Notes under the pieces: generated by a model
The model's database searches: none
What the model was told of the DNA's origin: nothing
Seen by the model: only the letters and a program-made list of their open reading frames with translations
Made by a program: the position numbers and the translations under genes
From: Candidatus Woesebacteria bacterium
Lineage (GTDB): Bacteria > Patescibacteriota > Microgenomatia > UBA1406 > HO2-37-13b
DNA: 32,174 bases
Direction of reading: 5' to 3'
Assembly (NCBI GenBank): GCA_018062135.1
Contig: JAGOSW010000004.1
Coordinates: 9,025-41,198 of the forward strand
In this document: positions 22,877 to 28,765 of the stretch, one piece after another
Layout: every line of letters begins with the position of its first letter
Numbering within the stretch: the first letter of the stretch is position 1

Positions 22877-22904
22877 TCGTCACCCTCCCTCTCCCGGGTG
22901 ACGA
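22877..22904 (+). terminator. 3' hairpin of cassette E with leader-complementary loop
   Basis: TCGTCACCC (22877-22885) pairs perfectly with GGGTGACGA (22896-22904) around a 10-nt pyrimidine loop TCCCTCTCCC. Nine loop bases (22887-22895) match GGGAGAGGG at 22682-22690 in the leader. No T-tract follows (CACAATATTC), so it may be a 3' stabiliser or a pairing device rather than an intrinsic terminator. Confidence 0.65.
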
Positions 22905-22962
22905 CACAATATTCATACCTAGTGTGAACCCATTTCTATCACTTTTGTATAGTAATGATATA

Positions 22963-22990
22963 TTGCATTCGCCTCACAGCTATGTATAAT
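22963..22990 (+). promoter_or_regulatory. Promoter of the LysM gene
   Basis: TTGCAT (22963-22968), 16-nt spacer, TATAAT (22985-22990). It predicts a leader of about 32 nt with the ribosome binding site at its end. The 22905-22962 stretch holds nothing else I can see. Confidence 0.65.
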
Positions 22991-23028
22991 GGCTGTAGTT
23001 TTACGGACGTGAAAGGAGGTGAACATAT

Positions 23029-23625
23029 ATGGCACAAACACAAAATTCAGAAGCCTATAGGGAAGAATTAATGAACAAAATTAAGGAAAACTACCTTTCG
23101 GTAGCTCTTGGATTTCTCGTATTCCTCGTTGCAGTAACCCTTATCTACCGCTCTACAAGCACTCGCCAAAAGACAAAACTCGAACAAGAACAAGCACAAG
23201 AACAGATGGAACAGAAGAAAAATGTTCACGTTGTGAAACCTGGCGAATCCGTTTCAAGTATAGCGCGTGATGTATTGGGCTCAACGGATTATGCAGACGA
23301 GATCGTAGCAGCAAATTCTTTAAAGAATCCTGAAGTTATTGAAGTAGGTCAAGAACTTACCCTTCCAGAAGTCGGCACCCAACCAACTGTTGCTGTAACA
23401 GCAAAAGTTGAAGAAAAGATGGAAGGTAAAGTAGAAACCACCGCAGCAACAACTGGCGGAAAGATTGAAGGAACATCTTACGTTGTTCAAAAAGGAGATA
23501 CACTTATGACAATCGCGGAACGTGCATATGGCAATAAAAGCTTATACACACGCATCATGAGTGCAAATGGTTTAAGAAATCCTAATAGAATTGAAGTCGG
23601 CATGACTTTAAAACTATCAAGATAA
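23029..23625 (+). CDS. Membrane-anchored protein with two LysM domains
   Basis: 198 aa. A short cytoplasmic N-terminus (~22 residues) precedes one membrane helix (residues ~24-43, 'YLSVALGFLVFLVAVTLIY'). A Gln/Glu/Lys-rich coiled-coil stretch (~48-68) and LysM 1 (~70-117, 'VHVVKPGESVSSIARDVLG') follow. An Ala/Thr/Lys-rich linker and LysM 2 (~150-198, 'SYVVQKGDTLMTIAERAYG') end the protein. LysM binds N-acetylglucosamine in peptidoglycan, so this is probably a cell-wall-binding anchor on the outer face; no enzyme domain is present. AAAGGAGGTGA lies 7 nt before the ATG, the strongest ribosome binding site in the window. tRNA-Gly follows on the same strand. Confidence 0.9.
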   Translation: MAQTQNSEAYREELMNKIKENYLSVALGFLVFLVAVTLIYRSTSTRQKTKLEQEQAQEQMEQKKNVHVVKPGESVSSIARDVLGSTDYADEIVAANSLKNPEVIEVGQELTLPEVGTQPTVAVTAKVEEKMEGKVETTAATTGGKIEGTSYVVQKGDTLMTIAERAYGNKSLYTRIMSANGLRNPNRIEVGMTLKLSR

Positions 23626-23637
23626 ATCAATTATGAA

Positions 23638-23682
23638 CGCATACGGCAGGGCTGGTGTATAATGCATATGCTGCCGTATGCG
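23638..23682 (+). promoter_or_regulatory. tRNA-Gly promoter inside a 12-bp inverted repeat
   Basis: CGCATACGGCAG (23638-23649) and CTGCCGTATGCG (23671-23682) are a perfect inverted repeat. The TATAAT of tRNA-Gly (23658-23663) lies in the 21-nt loop, and the last three bases of the repeat are the first three of the tRNA. Possible roles are an operator, or a hairpin closing the LysM transcript; it has no T-tract. Confidence 0.55.
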
Positions 23683-23750
23683 GGCGTAGTTGAGTGGTAC
23701 AATGTCTCCTTCCCAAGGAGAAGCCGGGGGTCCGATTCCCCTCGCCCGCT
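23680..23750 (+). tRNA. tRNA-Gly (CCC)
   Basis: Acceptor GCGGGCG/CGCCCGC is fully paired. D-arm GTTG/CAAT has one G-U. The anticodon stem TCTCC/GGAGA holds loop TTCCCAA with anticodon CCC. The T-stem GGGG/CCCC closes the loop TCCGATT, which has C at position 55 where T (pseudouridine) is nearly universal. CCA is not encoded. 71 nt. Confidence 0.88.
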
Positions 23751-23758
23751 CTTACATA

Positions 23759-24322
23759 TTAGAAGAATAATCTAATCACTGCAATTTCCACATATGGAAT
23801 TACAGTTCCCCAGAAAAGCTGTTTAGGAGTATGCTTCTCAAGTTTTAGTCGAGACCAAGCAACCAACGGTATGAGCGCATAGAGCCAAATGTAATGCCAC
23901 CCGGTTGCCATGTTTATAAACGTTATACCAATAACATTTATGGACATATGCAAACTTATCTTCCAATAAAAAGTGATTATATAAATCGTAGTATAGGCAA
24001 TAGTTATAATGAGTAGTTTCTCGACGAATTCGGGAGTCGTGTAGAGAAACGCGAGAAACAAATTTAATATATGAGCGACAAGGTATATTGACATAATGCC
24101 ATAGCGTTCTTGGCGATTCGTAACATCGATATCCTCAATATAGCCCTTCCTCATTGCGTAAATCACAAAAACCCCAGGTACAAGTACATAAAGAAGCGTA
24201 AACGCAACCATCATAAATAGTATTTGTGCTTTTACAAGTCCTGAACTAAATAATAGTGCCCATCCAATGATGAAAATCCAAGGAGCGCCAAAAATGATCG
24301 AAACTGCTTCTGCTAATAACAT
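23759..24322 (-). CDS. PAP2-like polytopic membrane protein
   Basis: 187 aa with about six membrane helices. Features fit the diverged PAP2 phosphatase group: 'DIDVTNRQERYG' (a D..xxRxxR motif after the second or third helix), 'WKISLHMS' (Lys-Ile-Ser-Leu-His, the PSGH-equivalent), and 'WSRLKLEKHTPKQLFWG' (S-R-x5-H, motif 3). These keep the His and Arg of the usual lipid-phosphate phosphatase site. The substrate is unknown; undecaprenyl or phospholipid phosphates are typical for the family. The ATG at 24322 follows TATACT by 7 nt and has no ribosome binding site. The gene lies between tRNA-Gly and tRNA-Thr on the opposite strand. Confidence 0.72.
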   Translation of the reverse strand: MLLAEAVSIIFGAPWIFIIGWALLFSSGLVKAQILFMMVAFTLLYVLVPGVFVIYAMRKGYIEDIDVTNRQERYGIMSIYLVAHILNLFLAFLYTTPEFVEKLLIITIAYTTIYIITFYWKISLHMSINVIGITFINMATGWHYIWLYALIPLVAWSRLKLEKHTPKQLFWGTVIPYVEIAVIRLFF

Positions 24323-24329
24323 GACCTTC

Positions 24330-24335
24330 AGTATA
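24330..24335 (-). promoter_or_regulatory. -10 box of leaderless PAP2-like gene
   Basis: Minus strand TATACT, 7 nt, ATG. Divergent from the tRNA-Thr -10 box at 24348. Confidence 0.55.
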
Positions 24336-24347
24336 AATGAAACTTGT

Positions 24348-24353
24348 TATAAT
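24348..24353 (+). promoter_or_regulatory. -10 box of tRNA-Thr
   Basis: TATAAT (24348-24353) ends 12 nt before the mature tRNA, leaving a leader of about five bases. No strong -35 hexamer. Confidence 0.5.
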
Positions 24354-24365
24354 ATCATCACGTTA

Positions 24366-24441
24366 GCCAGCGTAGCTCAGTGGCCAGAGCATTCCCTTCG
24401 TAAGGGAGTGGTCGTGGGTTCGACTCCCACCGCTGGCTCCA
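24366..24441 (+). tRNA. tRNA-Thr (CGT), CCA encoded
   Basis: Acceptor GCCAGCG/CGCTGGC, D-arm GCTC...GAGC, anticodon stem TTCCC/GGGAG with loop TTCGTAA (anticodon CGT), T-stem around TTCGACT, discriminator T and encoded CCA at 24439-24441. It is the only one of the four tRNAs here with CCA in the gene. Confidence 0.92.
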
Positions 24442-24457
24442 GTATAATTTACATAAC

Positions 24458-25159
24458 ATGAAACCAATTACCCCAACAAGACGACGGCCAAATACTCAGA
24501 AACAAACAGTAACGTACGCCATATTGCTCGTTCTACTTATTATCTTTTTAGCAACTGTTGGTATTCAGATTGTCATAAAAACCTCTTTATTTTTTGCAGG
24601 ATTTTCGTCGAAGAAAACTGTAAAAAATATCGACGAATCAACTGTTCTTATTGAACCAGCAATAGACAATCTACCAGACGCGACAAGTTCAGCTAAAATC
24701 ATCATTGACGGCAGCGCGTCTGAAAAAACAGTAATTGAGGTATATGTTAATGAAGATAAGGTAGAAGAAACAGAAGCACCTGACGGGTCTTTCTCAACCA
24801 ATGTACAACTTGATCCCGGTGAGAATTCCATTTATATAAGATCCCTTGATGAGAAAAAGGTAAAATCTAAAGATTCCCAAGTATATAAGGTCGTATACAT
24901 TAACAAAGAACCTGAACTTACCATTACAAGTCCTTCTGATGGTTCAGAAGTTGATAAGGAAGAAGTAACAATAAGTGGCACAGTTACAGAAAATATGACC
25001 GTTAAGGTTAATGGTTTACCAACAATAGTTAATACCACAGGCCAATTTAATCGAAGCGTTCAACTAACTGAGGGGGATAATACTATAATTGTGATCGGTA
25101 CAGATCTCGCCGCAAAAACAGTAGAGAAGCAAATTAAGGTTATCTACAGAAAAGATTGA
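24458..25159 (+). CDS. Membrane-anchored protein with bacterial Ig-like repeats
   Basis: 233 aa. A basic Pro/Arg/Thr-rich N-terminus (~20 residues), one membrane helix (~20-43), then two Ig-like domains of the glucodextranase-B/'bacterial Ig' type: residues ~65-145 ('FSTNVQLDPGENSIYIRSLD') and ~150-230 ('FNRSVQLTEGDNTIIVIGTD'). Each ends in the typical G-x-N-x-I...D strand. It is probably surface exposed, with a binding or structural role. TATAAT (24443-24448), placed directly after the tRNA-Thr CCA, leaves only 9 nt to the ATG, so the mRNA is nearly leaderless. Its stop is 1 nt from the convergent glycosyltransferase stop. Confidence 0.85.
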   Translation: MKPITPTRRRPNTQKQTVTYAILLVLLIIFLATVGIQIVIKTSLFFAGFSSKKTVKNIDESTVLIEPAIDNLPDATSSAKIIIDGSASEKTVIEVYVNEDKVEETEAPDGSFSTNVQLDPGENSIYIRSLDEKKVKSKDSQVYKVVYINKEPELTITSPSDGSEVDKEEVTISGTVTENMTVKVNGLPTIVNTTGQFNRSVQLTEGDNTIIVIGTDLAAKTVEKQIKVIYRKD

Positions 25160-25160
25160 T

Positions 25161-25850
25161 TTAAGATTGAAGTAGGAATAATTTTGATCGGACAAGAAAC
25201 GAATGGAATGACATCATAAAACTATATACAAAGCCCCTAGCTCTATCTCGAAACCCCCCCAGAATAAAGAAAGAAAATAAAAACTTAACTATTGGAATTG
25301 TAGCAATCGCTACAACATTTGTTCTTTCGTTTCGTGCATGAAGCTCATCGGCACGAAGTGAAGAGTAGAAATTAATCTTTGCTAAGAACCCAGCAATAGA
25401 ACTATGCGCATTATGCTGAAGAGGGTGTTCAAGTTGTCCGACTGAATTCGAAGTTATAAATTCTTCATGCACCTTCCCTTTCCATGTACCTGAATTTTTA
25501 TGTATAAGACGGATAAGTCCTTGTTTTCGAGCTTTTAATACCTCACCATACATGACAGGCTTTCCCCAAAATACATCCAGACGCTTAATTCTATAAGCTT
25601 CTCGCAACGGATTCTTCACAACCGATAAAATTTCACTTTTTAAAGGTTCGGAGATAGTTTCATCTGTATCAACATACAAAACCCATTCATTCTTTGCGTC
25701 TTTAAGTGCCTTATTGCGAAGGGCACTAAAATCTATTTCTACTTCGCCTTTGTTTTCCATTACAAGCACTTCGTCACAAAAGTCTAATGCTTGTATAAAT
25801 TGTTTCAGCCGTTTTTCTCCTTTGAGTGCGATTATTACACCAGTAAGCAT
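25161..25850 (-). CDS. Family 2 glycosyltransferase
   Basis: 229 aa from the second ATG. The GT-A fold is compact: 'MLTGVIIALKGEKRLKQFIQ' (nucleotide strand), 'CDEVLVMENKGEV', then the metal-binding DxD in 'WVLYVDTDETIS' (near residue 87), and 'HEEFI' (acceptor/catalytic region). A C-terminal hydrophobic segment ('VVAIATIPIVKFLFSFFILGG', cut here) suggests membrane association, as in small LPS/KDO-like glycosyltransferases of the WaaE/KdtX group. The substrate is unknown. I chose the ATG at 25850, 6 nt after TACAAT; the ATG at 25856 abuts the -10 box and cannot be in the transcript. Confidence 0.87.
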   Translation of the reverse strand: MLTGVIIALKGEKRLKQFIQALDFCDEVLVMENKGEVEIDFSALRNKALKDAKNEWVLYVDTDETISEPLKSEILSVVKNPLREAYRIKRLDVFWGKPVMYGEVLKARKQGLIRLIHKNSGTWKGKVHEEFITSNSVGQLEHPLQHNAHSSIAGFLAKINFYSSLRADELHARNERTNVVAIATIPIVKFLFSFFILGGFRDRARGFVYSFMMSFHSFLVRSKLFLLQS

Positions 25851-25856
25851 ATGCAT

Positions 25857-25862
25857 ATTGTA
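25857..25862 (-). promoter_or_regulatory. -10 box of leaderless glycosyltransferase gene
   Basis: Minus strand GC-TACAAT, then ATGCAT, then ATG at 25850. The spacing decides between two candidate start codons. Confidence 0.6.
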
Positions 25863-25876
25863 GCGTATATGAAGTG

Positions 25877-25950
25877 TGGTCGCACCTGGATTCGAACCAG
25901 GGACCTTTCGAATGTGAATCGAACGCTCTAACCAACTGAGCTATGCAACC
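25877..25950 (-). tRNA. tRNA-Val (CAC)
   Basis: Minus strand: acceptor GGTTGCA/TGCGACC (one G-U), D-arm GCTC...GAGC, anticodon stem TTCGA/TCGAA with loop TTCACAT (anticodon CAC), T-stem CCTGG/CCAGG with loop TTCGAAT, discriminator A, CCA not encoded. A TATAAT box lies at 25960-25965. Confidence 0.92.
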
Positions 25951-26010
25951 TATTTGTACATTATATCATGCTTGTTTTTTTCACCCTCTGTGACGTAGAA
26001 TAAGACAATT

Positions 26011-26652
26011 ATGGAGATCCTTAAAAAGCTATTGGAGTTTGTAATGGAAATACTCGAAACAGTCACTTTTGTAGGGTCGCTTTTTATAGTCATTTACCTT
26101 TTCTTCATGCAGCCCCACCAGGTACGAGGATCCTCAATGGATACAACATTTAGAAACAACGAATACATTCTTACAAATAAGTTATCGTACCGTTTTGGCG
26201 CTCCCCAGAGAGGAGATGTTGTAGTATTTAAGTCGCCCGAAAATAAAGATATTGATTTTATTAAGCGAATCATTGGACTACCCGGTGATAAAATAATGGT
26301 TGAAGAGGGTCAGGTATATCTAAATGGATCCCCTCTCACTGAAAAATACATCCTCGGAAACACTCAGGTTCATGAAGGCGGGTTTCTTCGAAGTGGACAG
26401 GCAGTTACTGTGCCGACGGGGCACTTATTTGTCATGGGAGATAATCGAGCACGATCCTCGGATTCGCGTACCTTCGGACCAATTCCTCAGCAAGATATTA
26501 TTGGAAAAGTATTTTTCCGATACTTCCCTTCAAATAGAGTAGGAACAATCAAGACACCTAATTACTCTTCGGAAAGCTTGCGCAAAAATTCATTTGTTTT
26601 TAGACGATTACCCTTAACTTCAATCACCACCTTTGACTTAACTCGTGTCTGA
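26011..26652 (+). CDS. lepB: Signal peptidase I
   Basis: Membrane serine protease that removes signal peptides during export. 213 aa. One N-terminal membrane helix (residues ~12-33), then the nucleophile Ser in 'VRGSSMDTTF' (near residue 43). The general-base Lys is in 'FIKRIIGLPGDKI' (near residue 85), with box D 'GHLFVMGDNRARSSDSR' and box E 'IIGKVFFRYFP'. The last ~28 residues after 'IKTPNY' have no counterpart in the family. They are antisense to the 3' end of the ParB-like gene; the two genes overlap tail to tail by 91 nt. TAGAAT (25996-26001) lies 9 nt before the ATG with no ribosome binding site. Confidence 0.94.
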   Translation: MEILKKLLEFVMEILETVTFVGSLFIVIYLFFMQPHQVRGSSMDTTFRNNEYILTNKLSYRFGAPQRGDVVVFKSPENKDIDFIKRIIGLPGDKIMVEEGQVYLNGSPLTEKYILGNTQVHEGGFLRSGQAVTVPTGHLFVMGDNRARSSDSRTFGPIPQQDIIGKVFFRYFPSNRVGTIKTPNYSSESLRKNSFVFRRLPLTSITTFDLTRV

Positions 26653-27098
26653 ATAACTTTAATATCTGCATCTGGAAGTAGAACCTTAAATTTACGAATA
26701 ATAGCTGCTTTTATTGGTGTAGCGATTGGATCTCCCTCTGACACAGTGGCATAGAGAATATTTCGTACTGCTTCCTCAAGATCTAAAGCAGACATTTCAT
26801 GCGCCAGTACCTGTTCATATAGCGATATAACACCATCCCCATCTTTTATACGCGATAATATAAACAAGTGAGTTAAGGATATGCTTTCTGCATAGTAACC
26901 ATCGAGAACAAGAGAAGGGAGGCGCAAAAGTCTAAGATAATTACTTATGTATGCAGGCGATACTTCTAGTTCTTTTGCAAGCAGACCATAGGGAACATCA
27001 TGTTCATCATGAAGATTTTTAAACAGCTGCGCTTTCTTAATAGGATCACCTTCGTTTTGAATCAGGGTTGCATACTCTGAAATTGTGGAGCTCTCCAT
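26562..27098 (-). CDS. Short ParB-like HTH protein
   Basis: 178 aa. The helix-turn-helix and following helices match the ParB/Spo0J/KorB DNA-binding core: 'YGLLAKELEVSPAYISNYLR', then 'LLRLPSLVLDGYYAESISLT' and 'HLFILSRIKD' (residues ~35-85). The N-terminal ParB nuclease/CTPase domain with its GERR box is missing, as only ~30 residues precede the core. The C-terminal ~60 residues are strand-rich and not recognised. It may bind DNA without clamp loading; a role in segregation is unproven. TATAAT lies 6 nt before the ATG, so it appears leaderless. The 3' end overlaps lepB by 91 nt. Confidence 0.78.
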   Translation of the reverse strand: MESSTISEYATLIQNEGDPIKKAQLFKNLHDEHDVPYGLLAKELEVSPAYISNYLRLLRLPSLVLDGYYAESISLTHLFILSRIKDGDGVISLYEQVLAHEMSALDLEEAVRNILYATVSEGDPIATPIKAAIIRKFKVLLPDADIKVIQTRVKSKVVIEVKGNRLKTNEFLRKLSEE

Positions 27099-27104
27099 GA
27101 AACC

Positions 27105-27110
27105 ATTATA
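27105..27110 (-). promoter_or_regulatory. -10 box of leaderless ParB-like gene
   Basis: Minus strand TATAAT, then GGTTTC, then ATG at 27098. It lies between the end of rpmA and this gene. Confidence 0.6.
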
Positions 27111-27119
27111 CAGTGAGCA

Positions 27120-27380
27120 TTAAGAAGTTTTTGGCGCGATCACAGATACGAATTTTTTACCAAGTCTTACAAAGAAAGTTACCGTACCGTCGATGCTAGA
27201 ATGAATAGTGAAGTCTTTGCTAAGATAGGCGCCGGGGCCTGCTCTAAAGGTCATACCACGCTGTCTAATAATGATATTTCCTGGTTTTGCTGCCTGACCA
27301 CCATAAAGCTTAACACCGAGTCGCTTCGCGATAGAATCTCGATTTCCTTTAGCTGCTTTCTGGGATTTTGTATGCGCCAT
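27120..27380 (-). CDS. rpmA: Ribosomal protein bL27
   Basis: 86 aa. 'MAHTKSQKAAKGNRDSIAKR' and 'LGVKLYGGQAAKPGNIIIRQ' are the bL27 hallmark, with 'RGMTFRAGPG' following. The N-terminus reads MAHTKSQKAAKG where many species have MAHKKAGGSTRNGRDS, so the Gly/Ser-rich part is shortened. It lies 6 nt after rplU. Confidence 0.95.
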   Translation of the reverse strand: MAHTKSQKAAKGNRDSIAKRLGVKLYGGQAAKPGNIIIRQRGMTFRAGPGAYLSKDFTIHSSIDGTVTFFVRLGKKFVSVIAPKTS

Positions 27381-27386
27381 TTTAGA

Positions 27387-27695
27387 TTATAGACTAACAA
27401 TTTTTACTTTTGTAAGCTGAGCTCTAAAGCCTCTTACTTTTCGTGAACGAACTTTTGACTTGAATCGTGCAACTCTAATTTTATCACCTTTAACGTTTTC
27501 AAGCACCTTACCTTTAACTTTTTTAGTTAGAAATGGCTTTCCAACAGTTATGTCATTTTTTTCATCATCACCTTCTGCAAGTGTTTCGAATACAACTTCT
27601 TCGTCTAAAGCTAAGTTAAGATTATCAACGGTAATCTCATCGTCAGCTTTTACAACGTACTGCTTTCCACCAGTCTGAATAACGGCAAATTTCAT
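27387..27695 (-). CDS. rplU: Ribosomal protein bL21
   Basis: 102 aa. 'MKFAVIQTGGKQYVVKADDE' is the canonical start, and 'VRSRKVRGFRAQLTKVKI' corresponds to the conserved 'KYRRRKGHRQ' region, more diverged than usual. A TATAAT box lies 8 nt upstream of the ATG (27704-27709), with no ribosome binding site. rplU-rpmA is the standard pair. Confidence 0.94.
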   Translation of the reverse strand: MKFAVIQTGGKQYVVKADDEITVDNLNLALDEEVVFETLAEGDDEKNDITVGKPFLTKKVKGKVLENVKGDKIRVARFKSKVRSRKVRGFRAQLTKVKIVSL

Positions 27696-27733
27696 AGATA
27701 GTAATTATAAAGTATCATCCCTTATTTAACAAG

Positions 27734-28765
27734 TCATAGAGCTGCAGCTATTCCCAACAATATCATCGTCGATAAAAGTGAAGATCCTCCATATGATATA
27801 AATGGCAAAGCTATTCCCGTAACAGGCATTAAGCCTAAATTCATACCCATATTAATGACAAGTTCGAAGAAAATTAATGCGATTGTGCCTACAAGAAATA
27901 GAAATTTAAAGTCATTGTCTTTATTTTGGAACATTTTCATGATAAGTCTAAAAAACAAGAGCGAAAAAGCTAAAAGTAAGAGCAAGCCACCCATAAACCC
28001 AAATTGCTCTATGAATGCAGCAAAAGCAAAATCAGTATGAAATTCAGGTAAAAACCGATACTGAGCCTGAGTTCCTAATCCCAACCCTTTCCCCAAGAGA
28101 CCGCCTGACCCTATTGCAATAATAGCCTGAGTTATATTGTAAGTAAGACCACGAGGGTCTAGATCGGGATTAAGAAAGCCAATAATGCGTGCTTTTTGGT
28201 AGTCCTTCATGACAAACCACAAAAGCGGTATAAGTGAAACTAGAACTCCCCCTATTATCGCTGTTAATTTTGATGAAAGTCCAGAGAAGTAAAAAATCGT
28301 CGCAAAAACTGTTGAATAGATTATGGCGCTGCCGAGATCAGGCTGTAGGAAAATAGCGCCAGCAGGAATTAGAAACATTGAAATAACCGCAAATAGCTTT
28401 AGCTTTCCAAAACGGTTTTGGGCATTTAGAATCGCAGCTAAACAAACAATAAAAAAAGGTTTGAAAAACTCTGAAGTTTGAAATTGAAAAAATCCAAAGT
28501 CTATCCATCTTTTTGACCCTCGAATACTATCTGTAAAGAGCGTTATGAAAAGCAATACAACAAAAATGAGGAAAATAATTTTGTAATTTTGCTCAAGAAG
28601 CTCGGGCTTAATGCGCGAAAAAAGTGTGAAAAGAACTACTCCAACAAAAGTAAATAGGAGGGTTTGAGGCAATAGATCTGATCTCAAACCTGTTAAATTC
28701 AAAAGGCCAAATAGATTAAGAAGAATTATAGAAATAAGATACCAAATATCGTAGCGACGTCTCAT
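27734..28765 (-). CDS. rodA: RodA/FtsW family SEDS peptidoglycan polymerase
   Basis: 343 aa, about ten membrane helices. SEDS glycosyltransferases polymerise lipid II for cell-wall elongation (RodA) or division (FtsW). 'GSKRWIDFGFFQFQTSEFFK' corresponds to the conserved GA.RWI.....QPSE motif. 'FLQPDLGSAIIY', 'GSGGLLGKGLGLGTQAQYRF' and 'LPEFHTDFAFAAFIEQFG' follow, the last carrying the catalytic Asp. The 'PFISYGGSSLLS' end is typical, but the protein stops ~10 residues later. It starts inside the ileS stop (4-nt overlap). RodA rather than FtsW is preferred from the QPDLGSA form, but the closeness of ftsZ keeps FtsW possible. Confidence 0.9.
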   Translation of the reverse strand: MRRRYDIWYLISIILLNLFGLLNLTGLRSDLLPQTLLFTFVGVVLFTLFSRIKPELLEQNYKIIFLIFVVLLFITLFTDSIRGSKRWIDFGFFQFQTSEFFKPFFIVCLAAILNAQNRFGKLKLFAVISMFLIPAGAIFLQPDLGSAIIYSTVFATIFYFSGLSSKLTAIIGGVLVSLIPLLWFVMKDYQKARIIGFLNPDLDPRGLTYNITQAIIAIGSGGLLGKGLGLGTQAQYRFLPEFHTDFAFAAFIEQFGFMGGLLLLLAFSLLFFRLIMKMFQNKDNDFKFLFLVGTIALIFFELVINMGMNLGLMPVTGIALPFISYGGSSLLSTMILLGIAAAL

